Positions 12,518 to 21,897 of a DNA stretch of 64,000 nucleotides are shown piece by piece. Within the stretch, counting starts at the first letter, position 1, and the number at the start of each line of letters is the position of its first letter. The notes beneath the pieces were generated by a model. It was not told where the DNA came from, ran no database searches, and saw nothing but the letters and a program-made list of their open reading frames with translations. The DNA lies in the NCBI GenBank assembly GCA_965226185.1, contig CBDDCT010000006.1, positions 1,747,538 through 1,811,537 on the forward strand. The letters are read 5' to 3'. Origin of the DNA: CBDCYS01 sp965226185 (GTDB taxonomy: Bacteria > Acidobacteriota > Terriglobia > Bryobacterales > UBA6623). A program made the position numbers and the translations under genes.

Positions 12518-15352
12518 TTGTCGCAGGACTATCTCGAGATTCGCGGCGCGCGAGTCCACAATCTGCAGAATATCGACCTGAAGCTGCCCCATGACAAGCT
12601 GATTGTGATCACCGGGGTCTCGGGTTCCGGCAAGTCTTCGCTTGTTTTCGACACCATCTACGCCGAGGGACAGCGGCGCTATGTCGAATCGCTCTCCGCC
12701 TACGCCCGCCAGTTTCTGGAGCGTATGGAGAAACCTGACGTCGAGCACATGAGCGGCATCGCTCCCGCCATCGCGATTCGCCAGAAGAACACGACGCGTA
12801 ACCCTCGCTCGACCGTCGCGACCGCGACCGAAATCCACGATTTCTTGCGGCTCTTGTTCGCGCGCGTCGGGGAGACGATTTGTTCCGAGTGTGGAGGGCG
12901 CGTCTCGAAGGATAACGTCGATGACGTAGCGCGGCGCATCCTGGATCTTCCGGAGCGTTCCCGCTGGTATGTGCTGTTCCCGGTTCATGGAACGGGGGCG
13001 GAAGGGCTCACCGGGGCGCTCAAGGCCAAGCTGGCCGACTTGCGCGGCAAGGGCTTCAACCGCCTCTATCAGGACGGCCGCATGTTCGAGTTCTCGGCAC
13101 CGGAATCGTTGCTGGACATCGACTTCACCAAGCCGCTCTACGCGCTGGTCGACCGCCTCGCCATCAGCGGCAATCTTCGCGGGCGTGTCGTCGACGCCGT
13201 GGAGATCAGCTACCGCGAGTCTCACGAAGTTGTCTTCGAGCAGGCGACGGAGGCGCCGCCGGAACGGCTTTGGTTTAGCGAGCGCTTCGAGTGCCGCCAG
13301 TGCAACATCGAGTATCCCGAACCGGAGCCGCGTCTTTTCAGCTTCAACAGTCCCTTCGGCGCGTGTCCGCGCTGCCAGGGCTTCGGCAACACGATTGATT
13401 ACGACATGGATCTGGTCGTGCCGGACAGGTTCAAAACTCTTCGTCAAGGCGCGATCGTTCCCTGGACGAAGCCGCGCTATCGAAAATACGAGCAGGAGTT
13501 GCTGCGATTCTCTAAAGAGGCCGGGGTGCGCGTCAACGTCCCTTATCATGAGCTGCGCGCGGAAGAAGCGGATTTCGTCATCCGCGGCAACAAGAGCTTC
13601 AAAGGAGTCGACGGCTTTTTCGCCTATCTCGAGCGCAAGAAATACAAGATGCACGTGCGCATCTTCTTGGCGCGGTATCGCGGCTACACCCTTTGCCCCT
13701 CGTGCCAGGGGGGCAGGCTGCGGAAAGAAGCCCTCAACGTCCGAGTCGGAGGCAAGACGATTCAAGACGTGAGTCAGTTGAGTCTCGACCAAGCCAAACA
13801 GTGGTTTGACTCTTTGACTTTGAGCAGTGAACAGGCTGCGATCGCCGCGCAACTCTTGGGTGATATCCGCCACCGCCTAACGTTTCTCAACGACGTCGGG
13901 CTGGAGTATTTGACACTCGACCGGCTGTCCTCGACCCTCTCGGGCGGGGAAGCGCAACGCATCCAGCTTGCGACGTCGCTGGGTTCGCGCCTGGTCGGCG
14001 CTTGCTACGTGCTGGACGAGCCTTCGATTGGCCTCCACAGCCGCGATATGGGACGCTTGATACGAACCCTGAAACATTTGCGTGATCTGGGGAATACGAT
14101 CCTGGTCGTCGAACATGACGCCGAGGTCATGCGGTCTTCCGACTACATTGTCGACCTGGGTCCCGGAGCGGGAGAACTTGGCGGCAAGGTCATCTTTGAA
14201 GGCCCCTATAAAAAGATCCTGTCCAATGGCGGACGCTCTCTAACGGGGCATTATTTAACGGGTGATCTCGTTATCAGCACGCCGCAAAAACGGCGCAAGG
14301 TCAGGCCCCGGCGGCGCCTGAAGTTCGATGGCGCGGTGGCTCACAACCTCAAGAACATTGACGTTGCGATCCCTCTTGACATCATGACCGTCATCTCGGG
14401 AGTGTCCGGGTCTGGGAAATCGACGCTTGTTCACGACGTGGTGTATCAGGGGCTGCAGGCGCTCAGGAAGCGCAAGGCCGCGGCTTCATCCGATCAGGAG
14501 ATCTTGCGGCTTCCTTGCCGCCGGGTCAGCGGCGCCTCGTTCGTCGATGAAGTCGTATTGGTTGACCAGTCACCGATCGGCCGCTCGCCACGCTCAAATC
14601 CCATCACTTATGTCAAAGCGTTTGACGCCGTTCGCGAGCTGTTCGCGTCCACGAACGACGCTCGCCGCCGCGGTCTTACGCCGGGTAATTTTTCCTTCAA
14701 TATCCCTGGCGGGCGCTGTGAAACCTGCCAGGGAGGCGGTACGGTCACGGTCGAAATGCAGTTCCTCGCGGACGTGGAATTGGTGTGTGAAGACTGCGGC
14801 GGCAAGCGCTACAAAAGTGACATCTTGGATGTCCGCTATCAGGGGAAAAACATCCATGAAGTCCTGCTGTTGACCGTGGAAGAGGCCCTGCGGTTTTTCA
14901 TTCGCGTGCCAAAGATCGTCAATAAATTGATTTGTCTTACCGAGGTCGGACTTGGCTATTTGAGACTGGGGCAATCCGCCACGACTCTCTCCGGGGGAGA
15001 AGCCCAGCGAGTCAAGCTCTCCAGCCACGTGGCGCGGTCCAAGTGCGACGGGACGCTGTACTTATTTGACGAACCTACGACAGGCCTGCATTTCGACGAC
15101 ATTGCCAAGCTGCTCGCGGCCTTCCGCAAGCTGCTCGAAAACGGGGGGACGGTTCTGATCATCGAGCACAATCTCGACGTCATCAAGAACGCCGATTGGG
15201 TGATCGACCTGGGACCCGAAGGCGGCGAGCAGGGCGGACAGATTGTCGCCCAAGGCACACCTGAGCAAATCGCCGCCTGCAAGCGGTCCTATACCGGGCG
15301 CTATCTTTCGAAGGTGCTGCAGCAGGCCGGGCGGTTCCGGGAATGTGGCTGA
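12518..15352 (+). CDS. uvrA: UvrABC excinuclease subunit A
   Basis: A 944-residue DNA-damage recognition ATPase of nucleotide excision repair; it works as a dimer that loads UvrB. Two ABC modules are complete. Module 1 has Walker A GVSGSGKSSL (about 36-45) and signature LSGGEAQRIQLAT, with Walker B CYVLDEPSIGLH. Module 2 has GVSGSGKSTLVHDVV, LSGGEAQRVKLSSH and YLFDEPTTGLHFDD. Zinc sites are visible as CSECGG, CRQC...CPRCQGFG and CETCQGGG...CEDCGG. The start is TTG at 12518, which gives the standard N-terminus SQDYLEIRGARVHNLQNI; its ribosome-binding site is weak. Length is normal for the family. Confidence 0.97.
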   Translation: MSQDYLEIRGARVHNLQNIDLKLPHDKLIVITGVSGSGKSSLVFDTIYAEGQRRYVESLSAYARQFLERMEKPDVEHMSGIAPAIAIRQKNTTRNPRSTVATATEIHDFLRLLFARVGETICSECGGRVSKDNVDDVARRILDLPERSRWYVLFPVHGTGAEGLTGALKAKLADLRGKGFNRLYQDGRMFEFSAPESLLDIDFTKPLYALVDRLAISGNLRGRVVDAVEISYRESHEVVFEQATEAPPERLWFSERFECRQCNIEYPEPEPRLFSFNSPFGACPRCQGFGNTIDYDMDLVVPDRFKTLRQGAIVPWTKPRYRKYEQELLRFSKEAGVRVNVPYHELRAEEADFVIRGNKSFKGVDGFFAYLERKKYKMHVRIFLARYRGYTLCPSCQGGRLRKEALNVRVGGKTIQDVSQLSLDQAKQWFDSLTLSSEQAAIAAQLLGDIRHRLTFLNDVGLEYLTLDRLSSTLSGGEAQRIQLATSLGSRLVGACYVLDEPSIGLHSRDMGRLIRTLKHLRDLGNTILVVEHDAEVMRSSDYIVDLGPGAGELGGKVIFEGPYKKILSNGGRSLTGHYLTGDLVISTPQKRRKVRPRRRLKFDGAVAHNLKNIDVAIPLDIMTVISGVSGSGKSTLVHDVVYQGLQALRKRKAAASSDQEILRLPCRRVSGASFVDEVVLVDQSPIGRSPRSNPITYVKAFDAVRELFASTNDARRRGLTPGNFSFNIPGGRCETCQGGGTVTVEMQFLADVELVCEDCGGKRYKSDILDVRYQGKNIHEVLLLTVEEALRFFIRVPKIVNKLICLTEVGLGYLRLGQSATTLSGGEAQRVKLSSHVARSKCDGTLYLFDEPTTGLHFDDIAKLLAAFRKLLENGGTVLIIEHNLDVIKNADWVIDLGPEGGEQGGQIVAQGTPEQIAACKRSYTGRYLSKVLQQAGRFRECG

Positions 15353-15669
15353 CGCCGCAGGTTGATCGCGCGGCTTCGCCATTTCACCCAGCCGGGTCTC
15401 AATTGGGGCAAATGACCACAAAGAGGCGGACGAGCCCCCCGGCGAACCACCGGAACCCCCGCAAATCACTGACATTCGGATTCCTGTGTCCACTGTCCCC
15501 CCTAGGACAAATCGGCGCCGGAACGCTGACCGGCATCATCCCGGAATCGTGATCGGCTTCATCCCGGAATGCTGACCGGCTTGCCCCGGAATCCGCGGGC
15601 AGGCACATCTTGCATTGGCCAACTCTCTCCCCGGGGGTTTCGCAATCAAGAATGCGATAATGAACCTCC
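15353..15669. other. Intergenic region holding a probable IS remnant
   Basis: A 317-base spacer between uvrA and purM. No gene is seen. The middle carries the tandem repeat annotated at 15530-15593. The last about 60 bases, including GATAATG just before the purM start, would have to contain the purM promoter. Confidence 0.5.
15530..15593. repeat. Tandem 22-23-bp repeats resembling an IS21-type end
   Basis: Three successive units of the form GGAAtGCTGACCGGCaTCATCCC occur, followed by a fourth partial GGAATCCG. IS21-family elements carry several tandem repeats of about this length at their ends, and the CTGACCGGC...CCGGAAT sequence style fits. No istA or istB frame is present nearby, so this would be a solo end left by decay. 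Confidence 0.4.
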
Positions 15670-16710
15670 ATGGCCAATGGGCGCTCCATCACCTACGCCG
15701 ATGCCGGTGTTAGTTTCGATGAAGCGGACCGCGCTGCGTCCAAAATCAGGCGGCTCGCAAAACAAACTTTTAACCCGAACGTTCTCACCGAAATTGGGTC
15801 CTTTGGGGCAGCTTATGCCCTTCGCAACGGCGATTTCAAAAAGCCGGTCTTGATCAGTTCCGCCGACGGAGTGGGGACCAAGCTCAAAGTCGCCTTCGCC
15901 ACGGGCATCCACGACACGATTGGTCAGGATCTGGTGAACCACTGCGTCAACGACATCGCGGTTCAAGGGGCGCAGCCGCTGTTTTTCCTGGACTATTTCG
16001 CGACGGGAAAGCTCGAAGCCGGCGTGACGGGGCAGGTGGTCAAGGGACTCAGCGTCGCCTGCCGTCAAAACAGCTGCGCTCTGATCGGCGGCGAAACGGC
16101 CGAGATGCCCGACATGTACGCCGAGGGCGAGTACGACCTCGCGGGTTTCATCGTCGGAGCAGCCGAACGCTCGCAACTGCTCGACGGGCGAAAGATCAGA
16201 GAAGGCGACGCCTTGATCGGCCTGCCCTCCTCGGGACTGCACACGAACGGCTACTCGCTGGCGCGGAAGCTGCTGTTCGAGACCGCGGGACACGGTCCCG
16301 ATACGAAACTGCCCGAGCTGGGAACGACCCTCGGGCGTGAATTGCTCAAAGTACACCGCGGCTACCTCAAGCCGATCCGGGCGCTGGCCGCCAAGAAGCT
16401 GCTGCGAGGCGCCGCCCACATTACTGGCGGCGGCATCACCGGCAACACGCCGCGGATGCTGCCGACGGGGCTTTGCGCGCGCGTCAAGACCGGGTCGTGG
16501 CCGCTCCCGCCTATTTTTGACCTGCTCCAAACGATCGGTAACATCCCGGCTGATGAAATGCTTCGAACTTTCAATATGGGTATCGGGATGATCCTGGCGG
16601 CGCCCGGCCGCTCCAAAACTCGCGCGCTCGGTCTGCTCGAGGAGATGAAGCAGCCGGCGTATCTCATCGGCCACATCGCCAAGGGGCGCCGAAGGGTTGT
16701 TTACGAATGA
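15670..16710 (+). CDS. purM: Phosphoribosylformylglycinamidine cyclo-ligase (AIR synthase)
   Basis: A 346-residue enzyme of de novo purine synthesis that closes the imidazole ring (FGAM + ATP to AIR). Diagnostic segments are ITYADAGVSFDEADRA, VLISSADGVGTKLKVAF, GQDLVNHCVNDIAVQGAQPLFFLDYFATGKL, the strongly conserved LIGGETAEMPDMY, and GLPSSGLHTNGYSLARKL. Full length. The last bases (ATGA) overlap the purN start, so the two are translationally coupled. Confidence 0.97.
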   Translation: MANGRSITYADAGVSFDEADRAASKIRRLAKQTFNPNVLTEIGSFGAAYALRNGDFKKPVLISSADGVGTKLKVAFATGIHDTIGQDLVNHCVNDIAVQGAQPLFFLDYFATGKLEAGVTGQVVKGLSVACRQNSCALIGGETAEMPDMYAEGEYDLAGFIVGAAERSQLLDGRKIREGDALIGLPSSGLHTNGYSLARKLLFETAGHGPDTKLPELGTTLGRELLKVHRGYLKPIRALAAKKLLRGAAHITGGGITGNTPRMLPTGLCARVKTGSWPLPPIFDLLQTIGNIPADEMLRTFNMGIGMILAAPGRSKTRALGLLEEMKQPAYLIGHIAKGRRRVVYE

Positions 16711-17309
16711 GGAAGCTGGGTATCTTGCTGTCCGGCCGCGGCTCGAACTTCGGAGCCATCGCCGACAATGTTGCCGCCGGGAAGATCCCGGCCGAGATTG
16801 CAGTGGTCATCAGCAACAAGCCCAACGCTCGCGGGCTGGCCAGCGCACGAGAACGAGGGCTGGCAGCGGAGTTTATTTCTTCGAAAGGGTTGGAGCGGGA
16901 AGAGTATGACGGCAAGGCCGTTGCACTGCTCAAGGAACACGAAGTGGACCTGGTTTGCCTGGCGGGGTTCATGCGCCTGCTGAGCGCCTATTTCGTTACT
17001 GAGTTTCCTAAGCGTATTCTGAATATTCATCCGTCGCTGCTGCCGGCGTTCCCCGGCCTCGAGGCGCAGCAACAAGCGCTTGAACACGGAGTGAAATATT
17101 CCGGCTGTACCGTGCACCTCGTTGACGAACGCCTGGATGCCGGTCCGATTCTGGTCCAGGCAGCGGTTCCGGTCCGCGACGACGACACCGAAGAAACGCT
17201 CTCGGCGCGTATCCTGAAAGAGGAGCATCGCATCTATACCGAAGCAATCAATCTAGTGCTAAGCGGCAAGTTTCGCGTGGAAGGCCGCCGCGTGATTCGT
17301 GAGCCCTGA
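16707..17309 (+). CDS. purN: Phosphoribosylglycinamide formyltransferase
   Basis: A 200-residue folate-dependent GAR transformylase of purine synthesis. The N-terminal LGILLSGRGSNFGAI binds the phosphoribosyl substrate. The catalytic triad is visible as Asn and His in ILNIHPSLLPAFPG and Asp in HLVDERLDAGPILVQ. Overlaps purM by 4 bases (ATGA). A palindromic repeat (family B) follows immediately. Confidence 0.97.
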   Translation: MRKLGILLSGRGSNFGAIADNVAAGKIPAEIAVVISNKPNARGLASARERGLAAEFISSKGLEREEYDGKAVALLKEHEVDLVCLAGFMRLLSAYFVTEFPKRILNIHPSLLPAFPGLEAQQQALEHGVKYSGCTVHLVDERLDAGPILVQAAVPVRDDDTEETLSARILKEEHRIYTEAINLVLSGKFRVEGRRVIREP

Positions 17310-17314
17310 CGGGG

Positions 17315-17400
17315 ACGAGCAGCAACCAAAAGGGGAAGCTGTGGACGCTGGCGGATGAGGCGCGGTGTAGCGGCTAACCGCTCCCTCACGGTCGCGGCTC
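17315..17400. repeat. Palindromic repeat, family B copy 1
   Basis: An 86-base unit with imperfect terminal inverted arms (left AGCAACCAAAAGGGGAAGC, right CCGCTCCCTCACGGTCGCGG). The centre GCTGGCGGATGAGGCGCG is shared with copy 2 at 37023-37110. It lies between purN and tyrS and is read into an artificial N-terminal extension of the tyrS frame. Confidence 0.8.
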
Positions 17401-17435
17401 CGATTCGGATGGCTCCCCTTAATCCCAATTTATCC

Positions 17436-18659
17436 ATGGACCTGACGCTCGACGAACAAATCCAATACCTGTTGAAGGGGATGGCCGAGATCATCCGCGA
17501 GGAAGATCTGCGGCAACGCTTATCCGACGCCGCCAAGCAAGGCCGTCCCCTGCGGGTCAAAGTCGGCTTCGACCCCACCGCGCCGGACCTGCACCTCGGC
17601 CACACCGTGATCCTGCGGAAGATGAAACATTTCCAGGACCTCGGGCACACCGTGATCTTTCTCATCGGAGACGCCACCGGCCTGATTGGCGACCCCACCG
17701 GCCGCAACCTCACCCGGCCGCCCATGACCCGGGAGCAGATCGAAGCCAATGCGGAAACCTATAAGCAACAGGTCTTCAAGGTGCTCGATCCCGGCAAGAC
17801 GGAGATCGTCTTCAACAGCCAATGGCTCATGAAGCTGGGATACGAGGACATGATTCGGCTGTGCTCCCGCTACACCGTGGCTCGTATCCTCGAGCGAGAT
17901 GACTTCAGCCGGCGTTACAAAGGCGGCCAACCGATTTCGATTCACGAGTTGCTCTATCCCCTGGTCCAAGGTTACGACTCGGTTGCCCTAAAGGCCGACG
18001 TCGAGATGGGCGGGACGGACCAAAAATTCAATCTGCTCGTGGGGCGCGAACTCCAGAAGGACTTCGGGCAGCCTTCGCAGATCGTAGCCATGACGCCCCT
18101 GCTCGAGGGTATCGACGGCGTCCAAAAAATGTCGAAGTCGCTCGACAACTACATCGGCATCACCGAGCCGCCCGAAGTGATGTTCCGCAAGGTCATGCAG
18201 ATCAGTGACGAGCTGATGTACCGCTACTACGAACTGCTGACCGACATGACCGCGGCCGAAATCAACGCCCTGCGAGACAAGATCAACAACGGCAAATATC
18301 ATCCCATGCAAGCGAAAGCGGACCTCGCGGCCAGAATCGTGACCGACTTTCATTCGGCCGGCGAGGCCCGCAAAGCGCGAGAGGTCTTTCGCCGCGTGGT
18401 GCAGCAGGGGCAAATCCCAGAGAATATCCAGACCTTTCCGCTCCCCGAGGCCATGCGGGGAGAGACGACGATTCGCATCGACAAGCTGCTGCGAGAGATC
18501 GGCTTGTCCTCATCCGGAGGCGAAGCCAACCGCAAACTCCGAGAAGGCGCCGTATCGATTAACGGCGAAAAGCACCGCGAGATGGGCTATGAGCTGGACC
18601 CGTCGTTGAGCGAGCTGACGATCCAGTTGGGCAAAAAGTGGGCCAAAGTCAAACTGTGA
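17436..18659 (+). CDS. tyrS: Tyrosyl-tRNA synthetase
   Basis: A 407-residue class I synthetase that charges tRNA-Tyr. The HIGH-like motif is DLHLGHTVILRKM and the KMSKS motif is VQKMSKSLDNYIG. Tyrosine-pocket segments SIHELLYPLVQGYDS and MGGTDQKFNLLVGR are present. A C-terminal S4-type RNA-binding domain (TIRIDKLLREIGLSSSGGEANRKLREGAVSING) closes the protein. The frame stays open upstream to 17355, but that part translates the family B repeat. I therefore place the start at the ATG giving MDLTLDEQIQYL; ATG at 17409 is an alternative. No strong ribosome-binding site is seen at either. Confidence 0.93.
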   Translation: MDLTLDEQIQYLLKGMAEIIREEDLRQRLSDAAKQGRPLRVKVGFDPTAPDLHLGHTVILRKMKHFQDLGHTVIFLIGDATGLIGDPTGRNLTRPPMTREQIEANAETYKQQVFKVLDPGKTEIVFNSQWLMKLGYEDMIRLCSRYTVARILERDDFSRRYKGGQPISIHELLYPLVQGYDSVALKADVEMGGTDQKFNLLVGRELQKDFGQPSQIVAMTPLLEGIDGVQKMSKSLDNYIGITEPPEVMFRKVMQISDELMYRYYELLTDMTAAEINALRDKINNGKYHPMQAKADLAARIVTDFHSAGEARKAREVFRRVVQQGQIPENIQTFPLPEAMRGETTIRIDKLLREIGLSSSGGEANRKLREGAVSINGEKHREMGYELDPSLSELTIQLGKKWAKVKL

Positions 18660-18869
18660 CTTGGCACCGCCGATTGCCTTGTGAGAATTGATCCTCGCGA
18701 GAGCGGCGCCCGGAGCCGGCCCTGCCGGCCAGGAGGCCCGCGCCACTTCAGAGGCCGGCAGCACCTCGAAGGCCACCTCAAGGGCCAGCACCACCTTGGA
18801 GGCTGGCATGAACCACCTAACCGCCTCCCGCCAAGAGCTGGACAGCGCTGTTCAGCCGCGTTGCTCACC

Positions 18870-19856
18870 TTACAGCGGAACCGCGTTTTCCGCCACATAC
18901 TGATCTTCGTAGGAGCGCGGAGGCGCTACGTAGTGGAAGTACTCGCCGTACTCCAGGCCGTGACTTTGGCCTCGCTCGCGGTCGCGGCGCAGCGCGATTT
19001 GCTTGGCGTACTCCTGATTGGCGGACTCGTCGTTGTCTCCCAGAAGCGGCAGTCTCTTGCCGTTCGCGGCCAGCTCTTTCTTCAGCCGCGCGCCGTTTTC
19101 TCCCGCCGGGCCTTGCGTGACGTTGGCAACGTTGACCCAGGCCTTCTTGTCCATGTAGCTGCTGATGTCAACAACGCGGTTGACCAGTTGCGGACCGCGT
19201 GAAAAATAGTAGCGATCTTGAATCGCGTGGGGCTCGAGTCCGGCCTTGAAGTGTTCCGGGTAGTCCCACTTCGATCCCGACATCCAGGCCGCTGCCTCAA
19301 CGGCTTTGGCCGCGACGTAGTGGTCGGGGTTGCGTTCGTAGAGTCCGGACGGGTCGTAGACAATAATTGTGTCGATCTTATAGAGCCGGAACAAGAAGAT
19401 GAGCCGGGCGCGTATTTCAAGCATTTGCGCGCCGTCCATCAGATGGTTGCGGTAGTTGAGAAACACAACGTCGTTGAGCCCCATGCGGCGGGCGACTTCG
19501 CGCGTGTCGCGCTCGTTGTTGAGGATCACCTCCCCAAAACTGGCTCCGCGGCCAGCCATCTCATCGTTGGACATGTTGATGAGAATGCCCTCGTAGCCCT
19601 CGTCGATGAGCTTGAGCACGGCGCCGCCGGCGTAGATGGGGATGTCATCGGTATGTGGCTGAATGGCCGCCAGCATCTTGCCCTGGTGTGGCTTGCCGGA
19701 CTGCTTACGCTCGACAAAGATTTCCTTTACATGCCAGTCGGTGGAACTGCCTCCGCCGGGTTCGGAAAATTGCCGCGCGGACTGCTGGGCCTGGGTGGCG
19801 GCTCCCATCAGGGCGCCTCCGGCTAGCGCGCTCCCTACGAAATTTCTTCGATCCAT
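18870..19856 (-). CDS. PIG-L / LmbE-family deacetylase, exported
   Basis: A 328-residue zinc-dependent N-acetylglucosaminyl-type deacetylase family member. The N-terminus MDRRNFVGSALAGGALMGAATQAQ is a Tat-type signal. The zinc motif is AIQPHTDD (His68, Asp70, Asp71; the family form is HPDD), and the second metal/catalytic segment is YERNPDHYVAAKAVEAA. Well-placed AAGGAGG precedes the ATG. The gene is divergent from the SelA-like gene, with the family C repeat between them. Substrate unknown; an extracytoplasmic acetylated sugar or glycolipid is plausible. Confidence 0.85.
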   Translation of the reverse strand: MDRRNFVGSALAGGALMGAATQAQQSARQFSEPGGGSSTDWHVKEIFVERKQSGKPHQGKMLAAIQPHTDDIPIYAGGAVLKLIDEGYEGILINMSNDEMAGRGASFGEVILNNERDTREVARRMGLNDVVFLNYRNHLMDGAQMLEIRARLIFLFRLYKIDTIIVYDPSGLYERNPDHYVAAKAVEAAAWMSGSKWDYPEHFKAGLEPHAIQDRYYFSRGPQLVNRVVDISSYMDKKAWVNVANVTQGPAGENGARLKKELAANGKRLPLLGDNDESANQEYAKQIALRRDRERGQSHGLEYGEYFHYVAPPRSYEDQYVAENAVPL

Positions 19857-19906
19857 AAAGACTTCCTCCTTGTTGAAAATTGCTGACTCGCTCAGCGACT
19901 ATACTA

Positions 19907-20091
19907 CTAGCCCGCTTTTCTCACCAACTGACGGCCGAAGCACGCGATAGGCCCGCCATTACTTCGTTGCGCTTGCTCGCCGTGCTCACCGTACTGTCAG
20001 GTACGCCTCCGCTCGTCAAGCGGCGCGCGCCTCGTACTGACGGGCCTCTCAGCGCACTTCGCCTCGCCACTTGGTGAGAAAAGCGGGCTAG
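19907..20091. repeat. Large palindromic repeat, family C copy 1
   Basis: Perfect 21-base arms (19907-19927, CTAGCCCGCTTTTCTCACCAA, and its complement at 20071-20091) enclose 143 bases that contain further nested inverted sequence (GGCCCG / CGGGCC). It fills the divergent spacer between the deacetylase and SelA-like genes, so both promoters must lie in or beside it. Related copies occur at 34049-34110, 29049-29090 and 32530-32552. Confidence 0.8.
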
Positions 20092-20129
20092 CGCCGCGCA
20101 AGCGTCGCCGCGCGAAGACGGAGGTCGTC

Positions 20130-21764
20130 ATGAAGAAGAGTGGAGTCATCGACTGGCTGAATCAACTGCAAAACGGCGTCACGCGCCGGGGGTTGTTCTA
20201 CCAAGGAGGGCTGGCTGCTCTGTTGAGTTCCCTCAGCGGGTCCCGCGCGCCCGCAAAGGCCGCACTCAAGATTGGCCCCGGACTGTACGAATCGATCGGC
20301 GTGAAGCCGGTGATCAACTGCAAGGGAACGTTCACCATTATCAGCGGCTCGCTGAGCCTGCCGGAAGTCAAGCAGGCGATGTTCGAAGCTTCCAAGCACT
20401 ATGTCCACATTGATGAATTGATGGATGCGGCCGGGAAGCGCATTGCCGAGATCACGGGCGCGGAGTCGGCGATCGTCACCTGCGGCTGCGCCGCGGCGCT
20501 GACTCACGCCACGGCGGGGTGCATTGCCGGGGGCGATCCGGAAAAGATCCAGCGGCTGCCGGACCTGAGCGGCCTCAAGAACGAAATCGTCGCGCCTGAC
20601 TACTCGCGCAATGTCTACGACCACGCCGTTCGGATGGTGGGAGTCAAGATGGTGACCGTATCGGGCCTCGAAGAACTAAGACGGTCTATCACCGCGCGCA
20701 CGGCGATGGTCATGGTGCTCGGTACCCCCAAAGATCGCGGGCCATTCGGGCTGGAGCCCATCTCCAAGATTGCACGCGAGCGGGGAGTTCCGGTGCTGGT
20801 CGACGCGGCCGCCGAAAACCTGACGATTCCCAACGTCCACTTGCAACGGGGGGCGGACCTGGTCGCCTACAGCGGCGGCAAAGCGCTTCGCGGGCCGCAG
20901 AGCGCCGGCCTGCTGATCGGGCGCAAAGACCTCATCCGCGCGGCCTGGACGAACTCTTCTCCGCATCACGCTCTCGGCCGCCCGATGAAAATAGGCAAAG
21001 AGGACATCATGGGCATGCTGGCCGCGGTCGAAATGTGGCTCAAGCGCGATCACGAAGCCGAGTGGCGCGCTTGGGAAAGCTGGCTGGACGAGATCGACCG
21101 CGGCGTCAAACGCGTGGCCGGCGTCTCCACGCAAGTGCTGCAGCCGAGGGGCTTATCAAACAATTCGCCACGTCTTGAAGTCCGCTGGGACAGCGCCAAG
21201 TTGGGGGTATACGGCGAGGAGGTGGAAAAGCAGCTTTGGGAAGCAGATCCCAGGATCGTGCTAGCCGGAGGCAAGGGCAACCGCCGCGAGGGCGGTGAGA
21301 GCACGGTGACCGTCATGCCATGGCAGATGCAGCCAGGCGACGCCACGGTTGTCGCGGAGGCCCTTCACGGAAAACTGTCGACTCCAACAAAACCCCAAGA
21401 TGTCACGCCGGCCGGCCCAGGAGCGAAGATCGGCGGACAGTGGGATGTCGAAATCGACTACACGCTCTCGCCGGCTCGCCACACGCTGTTTATCGAGCAG
21501 GAGGGCGACGAGTTAGTGGGTTCTCATCGGGGCGACCGCACCGGCGGCGACCTGAAAGGCTGGGTCAGCGGCGAGCAGGTTCATTTTTCGAGCATGCATC
21601 GCTGGGAGGGAGCCACCTTCCGCTTCACATTCGACGGCAAGGCGCGAGGCGATTCGATGGAAGGCGAGGTCGATTTGGGTGAGTACTTCAGCGCCAAGTG
21701 GTCCGCCCGGCGCCACCAGTACGGCGAGCCAGCCCGTCCATCCAGGCCGCGGAAAAACGTCTGA
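20130..21764 (+). CDS. Exported SelA-like PLP-dependent enzyme with C-terminal beta domain
   Basis: A 544-residue protein. Residues about 55-420 are a fold-type I PLP domain of the SelA / DgaE-like group: GVKPVINCKGTFTIISGSLSLPEV, AAGKRIAEITGAESAIVTCGCAAAL, VPVLVDAAAEN, and the lysine segment ADLVAYSGGKALRGPQSAGLLIGR, where the Lys would hold PLP. The N-terminus VTRRGLFYQGGLAALLSSL reads as a Tat signal, unusual for a PLP enzyme but consistent with folded, cofactor-loaded export. The last about 100 residues (GGQWDVEIDYTLSPARHTLFIEQEGDELVGSH) form a separate beta-rich domain. GGAGG ribosome-binding site. It is not a true selenocysteine synthase by context; the reaction is unknown (ammonia-lyase or amino-sugar chemistry possible). 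Confidence 0.78.
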   Translation: MKKSGVIDWLNQLQNGVTRRGLFYQGGLAALLSSLSGSRAPAKAALKIGPGLYESIGVKPVINCKGTFTIISGSLSLPEVKQAMFEASKHYVHIDELMDAAGKRIAEITGAESAIVTCGCAAALTHATAGCIAGGDPEKIQRLPDLSGLKNEIVAPDYSRNVYDHAVRMVGVKMVTVSGLEELRRSITARTAMVMVLGTPKDRGPFGLEPISKIARERGVPVLVDAAAENLTIPNVHLQRGADLVAYSGGKALRGPQSAGLLIGRKDLIRAAWTNSSPHHALGRPMKIGKEDIMGMLAAVEMWLKRDHEAEWRAWESWLDEIDRGVKRVAGVSTQVLQPRGLSNNSPRLEVRWDSAKLGVYGEEVEKQLWEADPRIVLAGGKGNRREGGESTVTVMPWQMQPGDATVVAEALHGKLSTPTKPQDVTPAGPGAKIGGQWDVEIDYTLSPARHTLFIEQEGDELVGSHRGDRTGGDLKGWVSGEQVHFSSMHRWEGATFRFTFDGKARGDSMEGEVDLGEYFSAKWSARRHQYGEPARPSRPRKNV

Positions 21765-21897
21765 AAGAGCACGTGTACAAGGGAAGCTTCGCACAGGCAA
21801 GTCCGCCGGGCGCCCTCTTGGCAGGGGTGTTCCCGCGGGGAACCGTATCCCGGCGGGTGGCGGGTAACCGCATGCTATTCTGTTCTACTTGCCTGCC

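Noticed and set aside
18660..18869. Imperfect GAGGCCGGCAGCACC-like repeats after tyrS
   Set aside because: Low-complexity GC-rich sequence without clear unit or symmetry; no function supportable.
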